Source: RGIG4079 sp045531405 (GTDB taxonomy: Bacteria; Bacteroidota; Bacteroidia; Bacteroidales; Muribaculaceae). Taken from it: DNA of 54,765 bases. The position numbers were made by a program, and so were the translations under genes. The stretch spans positions 1 to 54,765 of the forward strand of contig JAZSDX010000046.1 of NCBI GenBank assembly GCA_045531405.1, in the 5' to 3' direction. Under the pieces are notes generated by a model. It worked only from the letters and a program-made list of their open reading frames with translations. It ran no database searches and was not told the origin of the DNA. This document shows, in pieces, positions 1 to 8,563 of the stretch. Position 1 is the stretch's first letter. Each line of letters opens with the position of its first letter.

Positions 1-33
1 GTAAAGGGGATTTACATTCTGTGCGGTTTTTAA
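1..33 (+). CDS. possible 3' end of an upstream gene (partial)
   Basis: The first frame stays open for ten codons and reads VKGIYILCGF before a TAA at 31-33. The KGIYI stretch resembles the end of Bacteroidota secreted proteins that carry a C-terminal sorting domain, but ten residues are too few for a firm call. The palindrome at 78-111 would suit a transcript ending here. It could equally be noncoding. Confidence 0.2.
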   Translation, partial: VKGIYILCGF

Positions 34-77
34 TCCAATGACAGTTAATAATCTTATTCCTTTACAACTTCTGGCTT

Positions 78-111
78 AACGAAGATAGCGAAAATTTTCG
101 CTATCTTCGTT
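78..111. terminator. 34-bp perfect palindrome, likely terminator
   Basis: The two 17-base arms (aacgaagatagcgaaaa and its reverse complement) meet with no spacer, so the RNA hairpin loop would be the central few bases. On the plus strand it is followed by a T-rich run (ttctttt). It probably ends a transcript entering from the left of the window. A protein-binding palindrome is the alternative. Confidence 0.55.
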
Positions 112-252
112 TCTTTTGCAAATATAGAATGACAGAAGAAAACATAATATATTAAGACACAAGAATATAAGAACACATTTTGTCGTTCTAAAAACTTCTG
201 TCTATATCATCGGACACGGCACGCCATGTCCCTACAATATTTATATTATTTT

Positions 253-582
253 TAGGTAACTATAACTTTGTTGGCACAATTTTTTTGTGTAACTATTTGA
301 CTTATATTGAATAACCCCCTCCGAATTGCAATTCGCAATTCTCGTCCCCCTCTTTTTCTGCGAAAAACAAGGGGACAGCTATATTGTTAAATACATAAAA
401 AGCTCTCCCTCTGAAATTTGCGAAGAAAATTTTAGGGGAACCTCGCAGAGCTCACGAGTGAGCGAGCAGTACAAGTCGGCTTGCCGGTGTACGATTGCGA
501 GACTCACCGTAACTACGGCAAAGCCGGGAGGGGGTTAAATCTGAAAAAACTATTTTTGTGCCAACAGGTATATAATTACCTA
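253..582. mobile_element. 330-bp MITE-like element with 27-bp terminal inverted repeats
   Basis: Bases 253-279 (taggtaactata...ttggcacaa) match the reverse complement of 556-582 at 22 of 27 positions by eye. Inside lies a second exact inverted pair of 11 bp, taaccccctcc at 312-322 and its complement at 527-537. The core also contains the hairpin gctcac-ga-gtgagc at 450-463 and is more GC-rich than its surroundings. No credible protein is encoded. T runs flank both ends and could be a short target duplication. A non-autonomous transposable element fits best, but no transposase is present to prove it. Confidence 0.55.
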
Positions 583-684
583 TTTTTATGTCTTTCTGCC
601 CATTATGTCTTTCTGTTTTTATTTTTTGACAGAACTGAAATACTAAACCCAAATTTGTTGCCAAAATAATTTGCAGTTTTGTCG

Positions 685-713
685 TTGTGTGTAAAGAATT
701 TTCCTTACCTTTG
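685..713 (+). promoter_or_regulatory. promoter for metK
   Basis: A -7 box TACCTTTG lies at 706-713 with a TTG at 685-687, 18 bases upstream. This is Bacteroidota-type spacing. Transcription would start just before the riboswitch at about 730, leaving a leader of roughly 165 bases. Confidence 0.6.
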
Positions 714-728
714 CACCCGAAATACTTG

Positions 729-777
729 ACGTGGAAAAATTTGGCTGCTTGCAACCACAATAAAAAATGCTAAAACC
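729..777 (+). promoter_or_regulatory. SAM-II-like riboswitch aptamer upstream of metK
   Basis: The segment matches the SAM-II (SAM_alpha) pattern: GTGG at 731-734 pairs with CCAC at 755-758 around a loop holding ATTTGG and CTTGCA, followed by TAAA and then GCTAAAACC at 769-777. In known SAM-II aptamers the 3' tail folds back on the P1 loop as a pseudoknot. Here only GG(743-744)/CC(776-777) is clear, so the pseudoknot is weak by eye. Placement before S-adenosylmethionine synthetase fits feedback by its product. Confidence 0.75.
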
Positions 778-824
778 GCAATCTTTATTCTCCCATTTAC
801 GTTTGTGGCTTTGGTTATTGGCTG

Positions 825-862
825 TCGGCAAGCACGAATTGCACCGAGAGCTTTTTTGTTTT
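825..862 (+). terminator. putative riboswitch expression platform (intrinsic terminator)
   Basis: Bases 825-831 (tcggcaa) can pair with 839-847 (ttg and ccga, two-base bulge), followed by a T-rich tract at 852-862. In addition gcaagca at 828-834 is exactly complementary to tgcttgc at 746-752 inside the aptamer. A SAM-free antiterminator and a SAM-bound terminator is therefore a possible switch. The pairing is visible in the sequence; the mechanism is inferred. Confidence 0.45.
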
Positions 863-885
863 ATACGAAATTAAACTTAAAGAAT

Positions 886-2175
886 ATGAACTATCTATTT
901 ACATCAGAATCGGTGTCGGAAGGACACCCCGACAAAGTGGCAGACCAAATATCAGATGCCATTCTTGACGAATTTCTTGCCTATGACCCCCAATCAAAAG
1001 TAGCATGCGAAACCCTCGTTACTACCGGACAGGTTGTTGTTGCCGGCGAAGTAAAAAGTGAGGCTTATATCGACCTAATGGACGTAACCCGTCGTGTTAT
1101 CAACGGTATCGGCTACAACCGCAGCGAATTGAAATTTGATGGCGACGCATGTGGTGTGCTATCGGCTCTACATGAACAAAGTGCCGATATCAATCGAGGG
1201 GTAGAACGCGAAAATGTAGAGAATCAAGGTGCCGGCGACCAAGGCATGATGTTTGGTTATGCTTGCAACGAAACCGAAAATTACATTCCATTGACACTCG
1301 ACCTAAGCCACTTGTTATTAAAAGAGCTTTCAGAAATACGTCGTGAAGGAAAGGAAATGACATATCTTCGTCCCGACTCAAAAAGTCAGGTTACGGTTGA
1401 ATATTCTCCCGATGGAAAGCCTGTGAGAGTTCACACTATTGTGATTTCAACTCAACACGATGATTTTATCAAACCCACCGATGGCAAAACTCAAGATGAA
1501 GCCGATGCCGAAATGCTCGCAATCATCAAAAACGATGTTGCCACAATTCTTATCCCTCGCACAATAGCAAAACTTTCGAAAGAAACACAAGCACTCTTTG
1601 ATGGGAACCACATATTACATGTAAATCCTACCGGAAAATTCGTTATCGGCGGACCTCATGGCGATACAGGGTTGACCGGTCGCAAAATCATCGTTGACAC
1701 TTACGGAGGTCGTGGTGCTCATGGTGGTGGTGCATTCTCGGGCAAAGACCCCTCAAAGGTTGACCGATCGGCAGCATACGCAGCTCGCCACATCGCAAAA
1801 AACCTTGTAGCGGCAGGCATAGCCGACCAAGCACTCGTGCAAGTGGCTTACGCTATCGGCGTGGCTAAACCGGTGAGCCTATATATCAACACCTATGGCA
1901 CAGCAAAAGTAGATATGAGCGATGCCGAAATTTCTGATATAGTAGCAAATATGGAGATATTTGATATGCGTCCTTACGCTATCGAAACACGCTTGAAACT
2001 TCGCAACCCTATCTATCAAGAAACTGCAGCTTACGGACACATGGGGCGCAACTATGAAGTGAAAGAAAAAACTTTCACCTCTCGCTATGAAGGAGTGAAA
2101 ACAATGAAAGTTGAACTGTTTACTTGGGAAAAACTTGATTGTGTAGAGCAAATAAAACAACGCTTCGGTCTATAA
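886..2175 (+). CDS. metK: S-adenosylmethionine synthetase
   Basis: Makes S-adenosylmethionine from methionine and ATP in the cytoplasm and supplies all SAM-dependent methylation and radical SAM reactions. The 429-residue product shows the family signatures: GHPDK at about 13-17, GAGDQGMMFGYA near 115-126 and the glycine-rich GGPHGDTGLTGRK loop in the middle third. It is longer than the E. coli enzyme (about 384), as is usual in Bacteroidota. I chose the ATG at 886 over the in-frame ATG at 805, because 805 would add 27 unconserved residues and overlap the putative terminator of the riboswitch leader. Likely controlled by the SAM-II-like element at 729-777. Confidence 0.97.
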   Translation: MNYLFTSESVSEGHPDKVADQISDAILDEFLAYDPQSKVACETLVTTGQVVVAGEVKSEAYIDLMDVTRRVINGIGYNRSELKFDGDACGVLSALHEQSADINRGVERENVENQGAGDQGMMFGYACNETENYIPLTLDLSHLLLKELSEIRREGKEMTYLRPDSKSQVTVEYSPDGKPVRVHTIVISTQHDDFIKPTDGKTQDEADAEMLAIIKNDVATILIPRTIAKLSKETQALFDGNHILHVNPTGKFVIGGPHGDTGLTGRKIIVDTYGGRGAHGGGAFSGKDPSKVDRSAAYAARHIAKNLVAAGIADQALVQVAYAIGVAKPVSLYINTYGTAKVDMSDAEISDIVANMEIFDMRPYAIETRLKLRNPIYQETAAYGHMGRNYEVKEKTFTSRYEGVKTMKVELFTWEKLDCVEQIKQRFGL

Positions 2176-2237
2176 TTTGCACTAAGCCCCATTTAGGCTC
2201 CTTAACTTTCATTTTTACACAAAATCCAACAAACTAT

Positions 2238-2268
2238 TTTGCTTGATAAGGAAAAAAGTGTATCTTTG
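2238..2268 (+). promoter_or_regulatory. promoter for the PpiD-like gene
   Basis: TTTG at 2238-2241 and TATCTTTG at 2261-2268 are separated by 19 bases, a near-ideal Bacteroidota promoter. The start codon follows 75 bases downstream. Confidence 0.7.
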
Positions 2269-2343
2269 TGCGTTATTTGCTATTTTACCCAAAGTGGCAA
2301 ATAATGTAACAATGTAAAAAAATTAAATAAAACACTTAAAATA

Positions 2344-4380
2344 ATGGCAACTTTAGAAAAAATCAGAAGCAAGTCGGTATTGCTATTCACTGTAATCATC
2401 GTAGCATTGCTTGCATTCATTCTTGGCGACTTCTTTACTTCAGGTCGCAGTTTATTTGGTGGCGGCACAACCGTTGCTCAAATTGGAGATCATGAAATTG
2501 ACGTTCAACTCTATCAACAACGTCTCAATTTGGTAAATCAACAACTTCAAGAGCAAGGACAAGTTCAAGACATAGACCGAGTTCAAGCACAAGTGCTCCA
2601 AGAAATGCTCTTTGAAAAAATGATGAGCGAAGAGTTGGAAAAACTCGGCATCGTTGTTACCAACAAAGAACTTGCCGATATTATTTCAAAAAATCCTCAA
2701 ACAGCTCAACTTATCGACGCAATCAAGAATCCGGGCAAATATAACATTCCTGTTGAATATGCTGAACAATTAAAAGGTCAACTCGCAGGAATTGAAAGCG
2801 AAACCGAACGCCAAATCAAAGAATCTATTTATGGCTACTTGTTCAATGGTCTTTTCACTGCAAACGAACTTGATGCAAAATTAGCATATGATGCTGTAAA
2901 CAAAAATTATATCGTTTCGATGACAAGCAAAGAATTCGCATCTCTTCCCGATGGCGACTTCCAAGTGAGCGACGAAGAAATTGCTGCCGAATGGAGCAAA
3001 AACAAAGCTCAATACGAACTTGAAAACGAAATGCGCACTATCAACTATTTCACAGTACTTCTCAGACCATCGGCCGAAGATAATCTCGCTGCTGATAATA
3101 TTGTGAAAGAGGCTGTAGCTAATCTTAACGCAACAGATGGCGTAGAAGCCGTTGCTGCCGATGTCAACTTCAACATCAAAAACAACACTTATGCTCCTCG
3201 CCAAATCAAAGATTTACAACTTAAGAACTTTATTGATTCAGCAAAAGTAGGTCAAGCCGGTATCGTTTCAAAACTTGACAAAACCTATAAAATTGCGAAA
3301 ATACTCAGTTCAAAAACTGAAATAGACTCAGTCAATGTTTCAGTTGTTCAAATTACCGACACTACAGCATTTGATTCGGTTGTAAATGCAGTAAAAAATG
3401 GCGTAAGCGTTAAAACATTCATTGCTGACAAACAAAAAACATTAGGTGCAGATAGCGCTTGGATTACACTCGCTGATCCTCAAACAGATCCTATCTTAAA
3501 AGCAAAATTCCAAAAGGCAACAAACGGTCAAAAAATCGTTATTGACACTACATTGAATCAACAACGTTGGCAAGCTGTTTATGTAGTAAACAAAACAACA
3601 CCGGCAGTAAAAATCAGCGAAGTTGCAGAAATCACTTACGTTGTAGAACCTTCGGAAAAAACTATTACCGACCTTACAACCAAACTAAACGATTTCTTGG
3701 CAGCCAACACTTCGGCCGATTCTTTAGCTAAAAACGCACCGGCAGCAGGCTACATTCTCAGTCCTGCAAGCATTGATGCTACATCAAGCCACATTAATTA
3801 TATGCCCGAAACTCGCGCAGCTATCAAATGGGCTATGAATGCAGAAAAAGGAGAAGTTTCAGCTCCTTTCAATAATCGTGACAACACTCGCTTATTAGTA
3901 GCTGCCGTAACAGGCATTTACAACGATTATATCACTATCGAAAACGAAAGTATTAAGAAATCACTCGAAGAAAAAATCAGAGCTGACAAAAAAGCAGAAG
4001 CTATCATCAACGACTTTAACAGCAAAGGTGCAAAGACGCTTAAAGATTATATTGCTATCACCGGCGATTCTATCACCAATGCACGTCTAAGCCTCAGCAA
4101 CACTTCGGTAAATACCCTTGGCAATAACGAGTTTGCATTTATCGGTGCTATAACAGCTGCTCAAAAAGGTCAACTTGTTGGTCCTATAAAAACAAACAAG
4201 GCTGTTGTTATTGCAACTGTTGATGACATCAACCCTATAGGTCGCCCATACAATTTCAAAGAATACAAAGATCACTTCAATCAAATGATGGGTGGCGCAA
4301 CTCTTATCAACAACATGTTTGTCATATTAAAAGGAGACAACAAGTTTGAATCTAAGTTGCTTGACTTCTACGAAAACTAA
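2344..4380 (+). CDS. PpiD/SurA-like membrane-anchored periplasmic chaperone
   Basis: A 678-residue protein with one N-terminal membrane anchor (about residues 11-28), followed by a long periplasmic part. Residues about 45-190 are helical and resemble the SurA N-terminal chaperone module (VAQIGDHEIDVQLYQQRLN and a following VTNKELADII). The rest would hold parvulin-like domains, but no canonical catalytic signature is obvious by eye, so isomerase activity is uncertain. The family helps exported and outer-membrane proteins fold. It has its own promoter and stands alone between metK and the RsmI-like gene. Confidence 0.8.
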   Translation: MATLEKIRSKSVLLFTVIIVALLAFILGDFFTSGRSLFGGGTTVAQIGDHEIDVQLYQQRLNLVNQQLQEQGQVQDIDRVQAQVLQEMLFEKMMSEELEKLGIVVTNKELADIISKNPQTAQLIDAIKNPGKYNIPVEYAEQLKGQLAGIESETERQIKESIYGYLFNGLFTANELDAKLAYDAVNKNYIVSMTSKEFASLPDGDFQVSDEEIAAEWSKNKAQYELENEMRTINYFTVLLRPSAEDNLAADNIVKEAVANLNATDGVEAVAADVNFNIKNNTYAPRQIKDLQLKNFIDSAKVGQAGIVSKLDKTYKIAKILSSKTEIDSVNVSVVQITDTTAFDSVVNAVKNGVSVKTFIADKQKTLGADSAWITLADPQTDPILKAKFQKATNGQKIVIDTTLNQQRWQAVYVVNKTTPAVKISEVAEITYVVEPSEKTITDLTTKLNDFLAANTSADSLAKNAPAAGYILSPASIDATSSHINYMPETRAAIKWAMNAEKGEVSAPFNNRDNTRLLVAAVTGIYNDYITIENESIKKSLEEKIRADKKAEAIINDFNSKGAKTLKDYIAITGDSITNARLSLSNTSVNTLGNNEFAFIGAITAAQKGQLVGPIKTNKAVVIATVDDINPIGRPYNFKEYKDHFNQMMGGATLINNMFVILKGDNKFESKLLDFYEN

Positions 4381-4418
4381 TCTTGGACTTATCATTATTT
4401 AAGATAAAACCATAACAC

Positions 4419-4457
4419 AAAGGAGCGAGCGTCATCAAAAACGATTCTCGCTCCTTT
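4419..4457. terminator. 11-bp stem hairpin after the PpiD-like gene
   Basis: aaaggagcgag at 4419-4429 pairs perfectly with ctcgctccttt at 4447-4457, with a 17-base loop. No clean U run follows on the plus strand, so it may be a weak terminator or an RNA-stabilising hairpin in front of the next gene, which starts 22 bases later. Confidence 0.4.
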
Positions 4458-4479
4458 CGTATCAAAAAATCACAAAAAA

Positions 4480-5190
4480 ATGTCGAACAAACCATCTCTT
4501 TATCTATTCCCGGTGTCTTTAGGCGATACGCCCCTACAAAATGTATTGCCGTCTCACAACATCGCAATAATCTCAACAATAAAACATTTTATCGTTGAGA
4601 ATATACGCTCGGCACGTCGTTTCCTAAAAGCTTGCGACCGCTCAATAGATATTGATCAACTGACATTTTTTACGCTCAATGAGCACACCGACCATGCCAC
4701 AATCCCATCAATACTTGAACCTATGACTCAAGGACACAGTATGGGCATAATCTCTGAAGCAGGTTGCCCTGCTATTGCCGACCCGGGTGCCGATGTTGTT
4801 GCCATAGCTCAACAACGAGGCTATGATGTGGTACCCCTCGTGGGCCCGTCAAGCATATTGCTTTCGCTCATGGCTTCGGGATTTAACGGGCAGTCGTTTG
4901 CCTTTAACGGCTATCTTCCGATAGACCAAGGCTCTCGCAACAGCAAACTCAAAGAAATGGAACGCCGCATACGTAGAGAACGCCAAACACAGATATTTAT
5001 CGAAACTCCTTATCGCAACAATAAACTCATTGAGGAATTGACTCGCTCTATGCCGAGCGACATGCTTCTATGTGTGGCAAGCGATATAACCGGTCCCAAC
5101 CAGTCAATCATCACCCGTCAGCTATCACAATGGAGCAAAGCCTCTTACAATTACAATAAAATCCCCACAATATTCCTCCTATTCTCTTAA
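4480..5190 (+). CDS. RsmI-like SAM-dependent methyltransferase
   Basis: Tetrapyrrole-methylase fold protein of 236 residues. SEAGCPAIADPGADVV corresponds to the SDAGTP-type SAM-binding motif of RsmI (16S rRNA cytidine 2'-O-methyltransferase), and VPLVGPSSILLSLMASG and IETPYRNNKL are further family blocks. RsmI of E. coli is about 286 residues and has a C-terminal extension that this protein lacks. The exact RNA target is therefore not certain, and the generic name is safer. The next gene starts 12 bases after its stop, which suggests cotranscription. Confidence 0.8.
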   Translation: MSNKPSLYLFPVSLGDTPLQNVLPSHNIAIISTIKHFIVENIRSARRFLKACDRSIDIDQLTFFTLNEHTDHATIPSILEPMTQGHSMGIISEAGCPAIADPGADVVAIAQQRGYDVVPLVGPSSILLSLMASGFNGQSFAFNGYLPIDQGSRNSKLKEMERRIRRERQTQIFIETPYRNNKLIEELTRSMPSDMLLCVASDITGPNQSIITRQLSQWSKASYNYNKIPTIFLLFS

Positions 5191-5202
5191 ATACACCCCA
5201 CA

Positions 5203-6225
5203 ATGGCTCGATATCGCAAATTAAAACCTTTACAAGATTTGCCGGGATTGTTTGATGACAATGCTGCGCTACAAGATTATGCCGGCGCATCAATTGATTT
5301 CACGTCAAACGATTCCACCCCCAAATTAAAACATAAAGAGACCAAATCGACGGGCATTCAACCGATGGAACCGGTTACAATAACATCTAATTTGAAATTT
5401 ATATCATTTGGGAGTGGGAGCAGTGGCAATTGTGCTTATTTAGGCGACGACAATAGTGGGATTCTTATTGACGCCGGGGTTGACAACAAGCAAGTAGTAA
5501 ACGAACTGGCAAAAAATGGCATTTCGATGGATATGGTCAAGGCTATCTGCATCACTCATGACCACGGCGATCACATCCGTTTTGCCTACTCTATCGTGAG
5601 ACGCTATCGACACATCGGCATATATTGCACACCCCGCACCCTAAATGGCATTATGCGTCGCCACAATGTTTCTCGTCGATTCAAAGACTACCATCGTCCT
5701 TTTTATCAAGAAATACCATTTACTATCGACAACTTCAAAATCACAGCCTTTGAGGTGTCGCACGATGGAACCGACAACATGGGATTCTTTATTGAGAATG
5801 GTAATCATCGGTTTACTATTGCTACCGACCTCGGTCGCATCACTCCTCGTGTAGATTTTTACATGCGCCAAGCTCGATATATAATGATTGAAAGCAACTA
5901 CGATAAAGAAATGCTTATCACAGGCACATATGCCGAATATCTCAAAGCTCGCATTCTCGCCGACAAAGGGCATCTCGACAACGAAGTTACTGCTCGATAT
6001 ATTGCTGAGATTTATTCTCCAAAACTCACACATGTGTTTTTGTGCCACCTTAGCAACGACAACAATACCCCTTATATCGCACTTGCTACCGTCAGCAAGC
6101 CATTATTTGAACGAGGTGTTAAAATTGGCGATGGCACCGAAAGCGCAACTTCAAACGATGCCGATATTCAAATCACAACCCTCCCTCGAAAAGAATCTTC
6201 TATTCTTTATATATTGAGACCCTAA
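5203..6225 (+). CDS. metallo-beta-lactamase fold hydrolase, YycJ/WalJ-like
   Basis: A 340-residue protein whose metal-binding THDHGDH motif (HxHxDH type) lies at about 120. It is preceded by the FGSGSSGNCAYLG start of the fold near 67-79, and later histidines occur in VSHDGTDNMG and FLCHLS. This arrangement is typical of the YycJ/WalJ branch, implicated in some bacteria in mismatch repair or cell-wall control. The first roughly 60 residues are a low-complexity extension that most relatives lack, and an internal start at M55 would remove it. It lies 12 bases behind the RsmI-like gene. Confidence 0.8.
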   Translation: MARYRKLKPLQDLPGLFDDNAALQDYAGASIDFTSNDSTPKLKHKETKSTGIQPMEPVTITSNLKFISFGSGSSGNCAYLGDDNSGILIDAGVDNKQVVNELAKNGISMDMVKAICITHDHGDHIRFAYSIVRRYRHIGIYCTPRTLNGIMRRHNVSRRFKDYHRPFYQEIPFTIDNFKITAFEVSHDGTDNMGFFIENGNHRFTIATDLGRITPRVDFYMRQARYIMIESNYDKEMLITGTYAEYLKARILADKGHLDNEVTARYIAEIYSPKLTHVFLCHLSNDNNTPYIALATVSKPLFERGVKIGDGTESATSNDADIQITTLPRKESSILYILRP

Positions 6226-6681
6226 TTATTTCGACATAAATACAGGGAACTCCTATAAGTTACGTTGTGTTTGATACCTCAAACTTTTTCCATTTATAGT
6301 TGTTTATATAAAAGGATAAATTGATGTGATATAATAGGTTTCGACTAAAAAGACATTTGCGTCTGACAGACACGAAACAATCATATAGCATAAATCACGA
6401 CAGTTACACCATTCCCGTCCTCCGGACGGCTTGGTGAGGAGGTTGATTATTCCCTTTCCGAGGGTATCGCTTCGCTCAACCCTCGGTTATTGCCTCGGTC
6501 TAGCCTCGGCGAGCTAAAGGTTATAGACGCTACGCTCTCCCGTGCTTCGCACGCATTTGTCCTTGAATATGTTTTATCGGACACCAATATTTTTTTAGCA
6601 ATTGTCGCCACTCGATATGTTAAAAAAAATCAATACGGAAAAATTTCCTTATTTATATATCTCTATCACAAAAAAAGTCAC
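6226..6681. other. structured noncoding stretch before pckA
   Basis: No credible gene. Between about 6412 and 6560 the DNA becomes GC-rich and full of short hairpins. Examples are ccgagggt at 6458-6465 pairing with accctcgg at 6479-6486, ccgtc/gacgg near 6415-6429, and gtgc-ttc-gcac near 6542-6552. In character it resembles the core of the element at 253-582, so it may be a decayed repeat element. I could not find terminal inverted repeats. Confidence 0.4.
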
Positions 6682-6689
6682 TACCTTTG
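6682..6689 (+). promoter_or_regulatory. -7 box for pckA
   Basis: TACCTTTG lies 77 bases before the pckA start. No convincing -33 element is visible upstream. Confidence 0.45.
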
Positions 6690-6766
6690 TACTTGGAATT
6701 ATAGGTGAAATTTGTGCCTACTGAAAAATCATTATTAACTATTTATATATTAAAGTCTTACAGAAA

Positions 6767-8371
6767 ATGAACAAAATCGATTTAAGCAAGTACGGAATTA
6801 CAGGTACTACTGAGATTGTTTACAACCCTTCTTATGAGCAACTTTATCAAGATGAAACATGCTCTTGTCTTGAAGGTTATGAAAAAGGTCAAGCTACTGA
6901 ACTTGACACTGTGAACGTGATGACCGGTATCTACACAGGTCGTTCTCCTAAAGATAAATATATCGTAAAAGACGCTACAAGCGAAAACACTGTATGGTGG
7001 ACTTCTGAAGAATATAAAAACGACAACAAGCCTGTTACAACAGAAACTTGGAATACACTTAAAGAAATCGCTGTAAAAGAACTTTCAAACAAAAAACTTT
7101 ATGTAGTAGATGGTTTCTGTGGTGCAAACATGGCTACTTGCTTGAAAGTGCGCTTCATAGTTGAAGTTGCTTGGCAAGCTCACTTCGTTAAAAACATGTT
7201 CATCCGTCCTACTGAAGAACAACTTAAAGACTTCGAACCTGATTTCGTTGTTTACAACGCTTCTAAAGCAAAAGTTGAAAACTACAAAGAACTCGGCCTT
7301 AACTCTGAAACTGCAGTAGTATTCAACCTCACTACTAAAGAACAAGTTATCATCAACACTTGGTATGGTGGTGAAATGAAAAAAGGTCTCTTCTCAATGA
7401 TGAACTACTTCAAACCACTTGAAGGTATTGCATCAATGCACTGCTCAGCTAACACCGACATGGAAGAAAAGAGCACTGCTATCTTCTTCGGTCTTTCCGG
7501 TACAGGTAAAACAACTCTTTCTACCGACCCAAAACGTAAACTCATCGGTGACGACGAACACGGTTGGGACGACGAAGGTGTATTCAACTACGAAGGTGGT
7601 TGCTACGCAAAAGTTATCAACCTCGACAAAGAAAGCGAACCAGATATCTACAACGCTATCCGTCGCAACGCACTTCTTGAAAACGTAACTGTTGACGCAG
7701 AAGGCAAAATCGACTTCAACGATAAGAGTGTTACCGAAAATACTCGCGTAAGCTATCCTATCGACCACATCGAAAACATCGTTAAACCAGTTTCTAAAGG
7801 TCCGGCCGCTAAACAAGTTATCTTCCTTTCAGCTGACGCATTCGGTGTACTTCCTCCAGTTTCTATCTTGACCCCAGAACAAGCTAAATATTACTTCCTT
7901 TCTGGTTTCACTGCTAAATTGGCTGGTACAGAACGTGGTATCACTGAACCAACTCCAACATTCTCAGCTTGTTTCGGTGCTGCATTCCTTTCACTTCACC
8001 CAACTAAATATGGGGAAGAACTTGTTAAGAAAATGGAAGCTAACGGTGCTAAAGCATACTTGGTTAACACCGGTTGGAATGGTACAGGCAAACGTATCTC
8101 TATCAAAGATACTCGCGGTATCATCGACGCAATCCTCGACGGCTCTATCAACAACGCTCCTACAAAGAAAATTCCTTTGTTCGATTTCGAAGTTCCAACT
8201 GAACTTCCCGGCGTAGATCCTAACATTCTCGATCCTCGCGATACTTACGCAAACGTAGAAGACTGGAACGTTAAAGCTAAAGACCTTGCTGAACGCTTCA
8301 TCAAAAACTTCAAAAAATTTGAAGGTAACGAAGCCGGTAAAGCACTCGTTGCTGCAGGTCCTCAACTCTAA
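6767..8371 (+). CDS. pckA: phosphoenolpyruvate carboxykinase (ATP)
   Basis: Interconverts oxaloacetate and phosphoenolpyruvate with ATP/ADP. In gut Bacteroidota it usually runs in the CO2-fixing direction on the route to succinate. The 534-residue product has TGRSPKDKYIV near residue 60, the kinase loop GLSGTGKTTLS at about 242-252 and the following GDDEHGWDD metal-binding segment. These are hallmarks of the ATP-type enzyme. Codon use is biased (GGT, CGT, AAC and GAA frequent), consistent with high expression. It is monocistronic, ending in a strong terminator. Confidence 0.97.
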   Translation: MNKIDLSKYGITGTTEIVYNPSYEQLYQDETCSCLEGYEKGQATELDTVNVMTGIYTGRSPKDKYIVKDATSENTVWWTSEEYKNDNKPVTTETWNTLKEIAVKELSNKKLYVVDGFCGANMATCLKVRFIVEVAWQAHFVKNMFIRPTEEQLKDFEPDFVVYNASKAKVENYKELGLNSETAVVFNLTTKEQVIINTWYGGEMKKGLFSMMNYFKPLEGIASMHCSANTDMEEKSTAIFFGLSGTGKTTLSTDPKRKLIGDDEHGWDDEGVFNYEGGCYAKVINLDKESEPDIYNAIRRNALLENVTVDAEGKIDFNDKSVTENTRVSYPIDHIENIVKPVSKGPAAKQVIFLSADAFGVLPPVSILTPEQAKYYFLSGFTAKLAGTERGITEPTPTFSACFGAAFLSLHPTKYGEELVKKMEANGAKAYLVNTGWNGTGKRISIKDTRGIIDAILDGSINNAPTKKIPLFDFEVPTELPGVDPNILDPRDTYANVEDWNVKAKDLAERFIKNFKKFEGNEAGKALVAAGPQL

Positions 8372-8396
8372 TCGAGCATAACAACTCAATTATAGC

Positions 8397-8430
8397 AAAA
8401 GTCACAGCCCAATGGGTTGTGACTTTTTTT
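8397..8430 (+). terminator. intrinsic terminator of pckA
   Basis: aaaagtcacagccc pairs with gggttgtgactttt around a short loop, with one G-U pair, and a run of seven T follows. Confidence 0.85.
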
Positions 8431-8455
8431 CTAAATTGAAATATTTCAAGAGCCC

Positions 8456-8521
8456 TAATCCAAAAAAATACAGTATATTTTTGGATTATAATCCAAAAAT
8501 TCACTATGATTTTTTGGATTA
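8456..8521. repeat. two tandem 33-bp inverted-repeat units upstream of the ATPase gene
   Basis: Unit 1 (8456-8488) and unit 2 (8489-8521) are each 33 bp. Each begins taatccaaaaa and ends tttttggatta, so each is a dyad of the same half-site, and the units abut exactly. Unit 2 covers the -33 element of the promoter at 8513-8544. This arrangement is typical of operators for a self-regulating protein. Confidence 0.75.
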
Positions 8522-8534
8522 GCAAGTTTTTAAG
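8500..8534. repeat. left copy of a 35-bp direct repeat flanking the ATPase gene
   Basis: It begins ttcactat and continues ttttttggatta...tttttaag. A second copy of 34 bp lies at 9694-9727, just beyond the stop codon. The left copy overlaps the second operator unit. Confidence 0.7.
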
Positions 8535-8544
8535 CCTATCTTTG
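8513..8544 (+). promoter_or_regulatory. promoter of the first DUF4143 ATPase gene
   Basis: TTTG at 8513-8516 and TATCTTTG at 8537-8544 are 20 bases apart. The -33 element lies inside the right arm of the second inverted-repeat unit. The start codon is only 19 bases after the -7 box. Confidence 0.7.
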
Positions 8545-8563
8545 TCCAAAAATAGAAGGCACT

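Noticed and set aside
326..538. 70-residue plus-strand frame inside the 253-582 element
   Set aside because: It is composed of repeat-element sequence with hairpins, resembles no protein family and sits wholly within the inverted-repeat-bounded core.
805..885. N-terminal extension of MetK from an ATG at 805
   Set aside because: The extension is not conserved in MetK and overlaps the likely riboswitch terminator; the family start is at 886.
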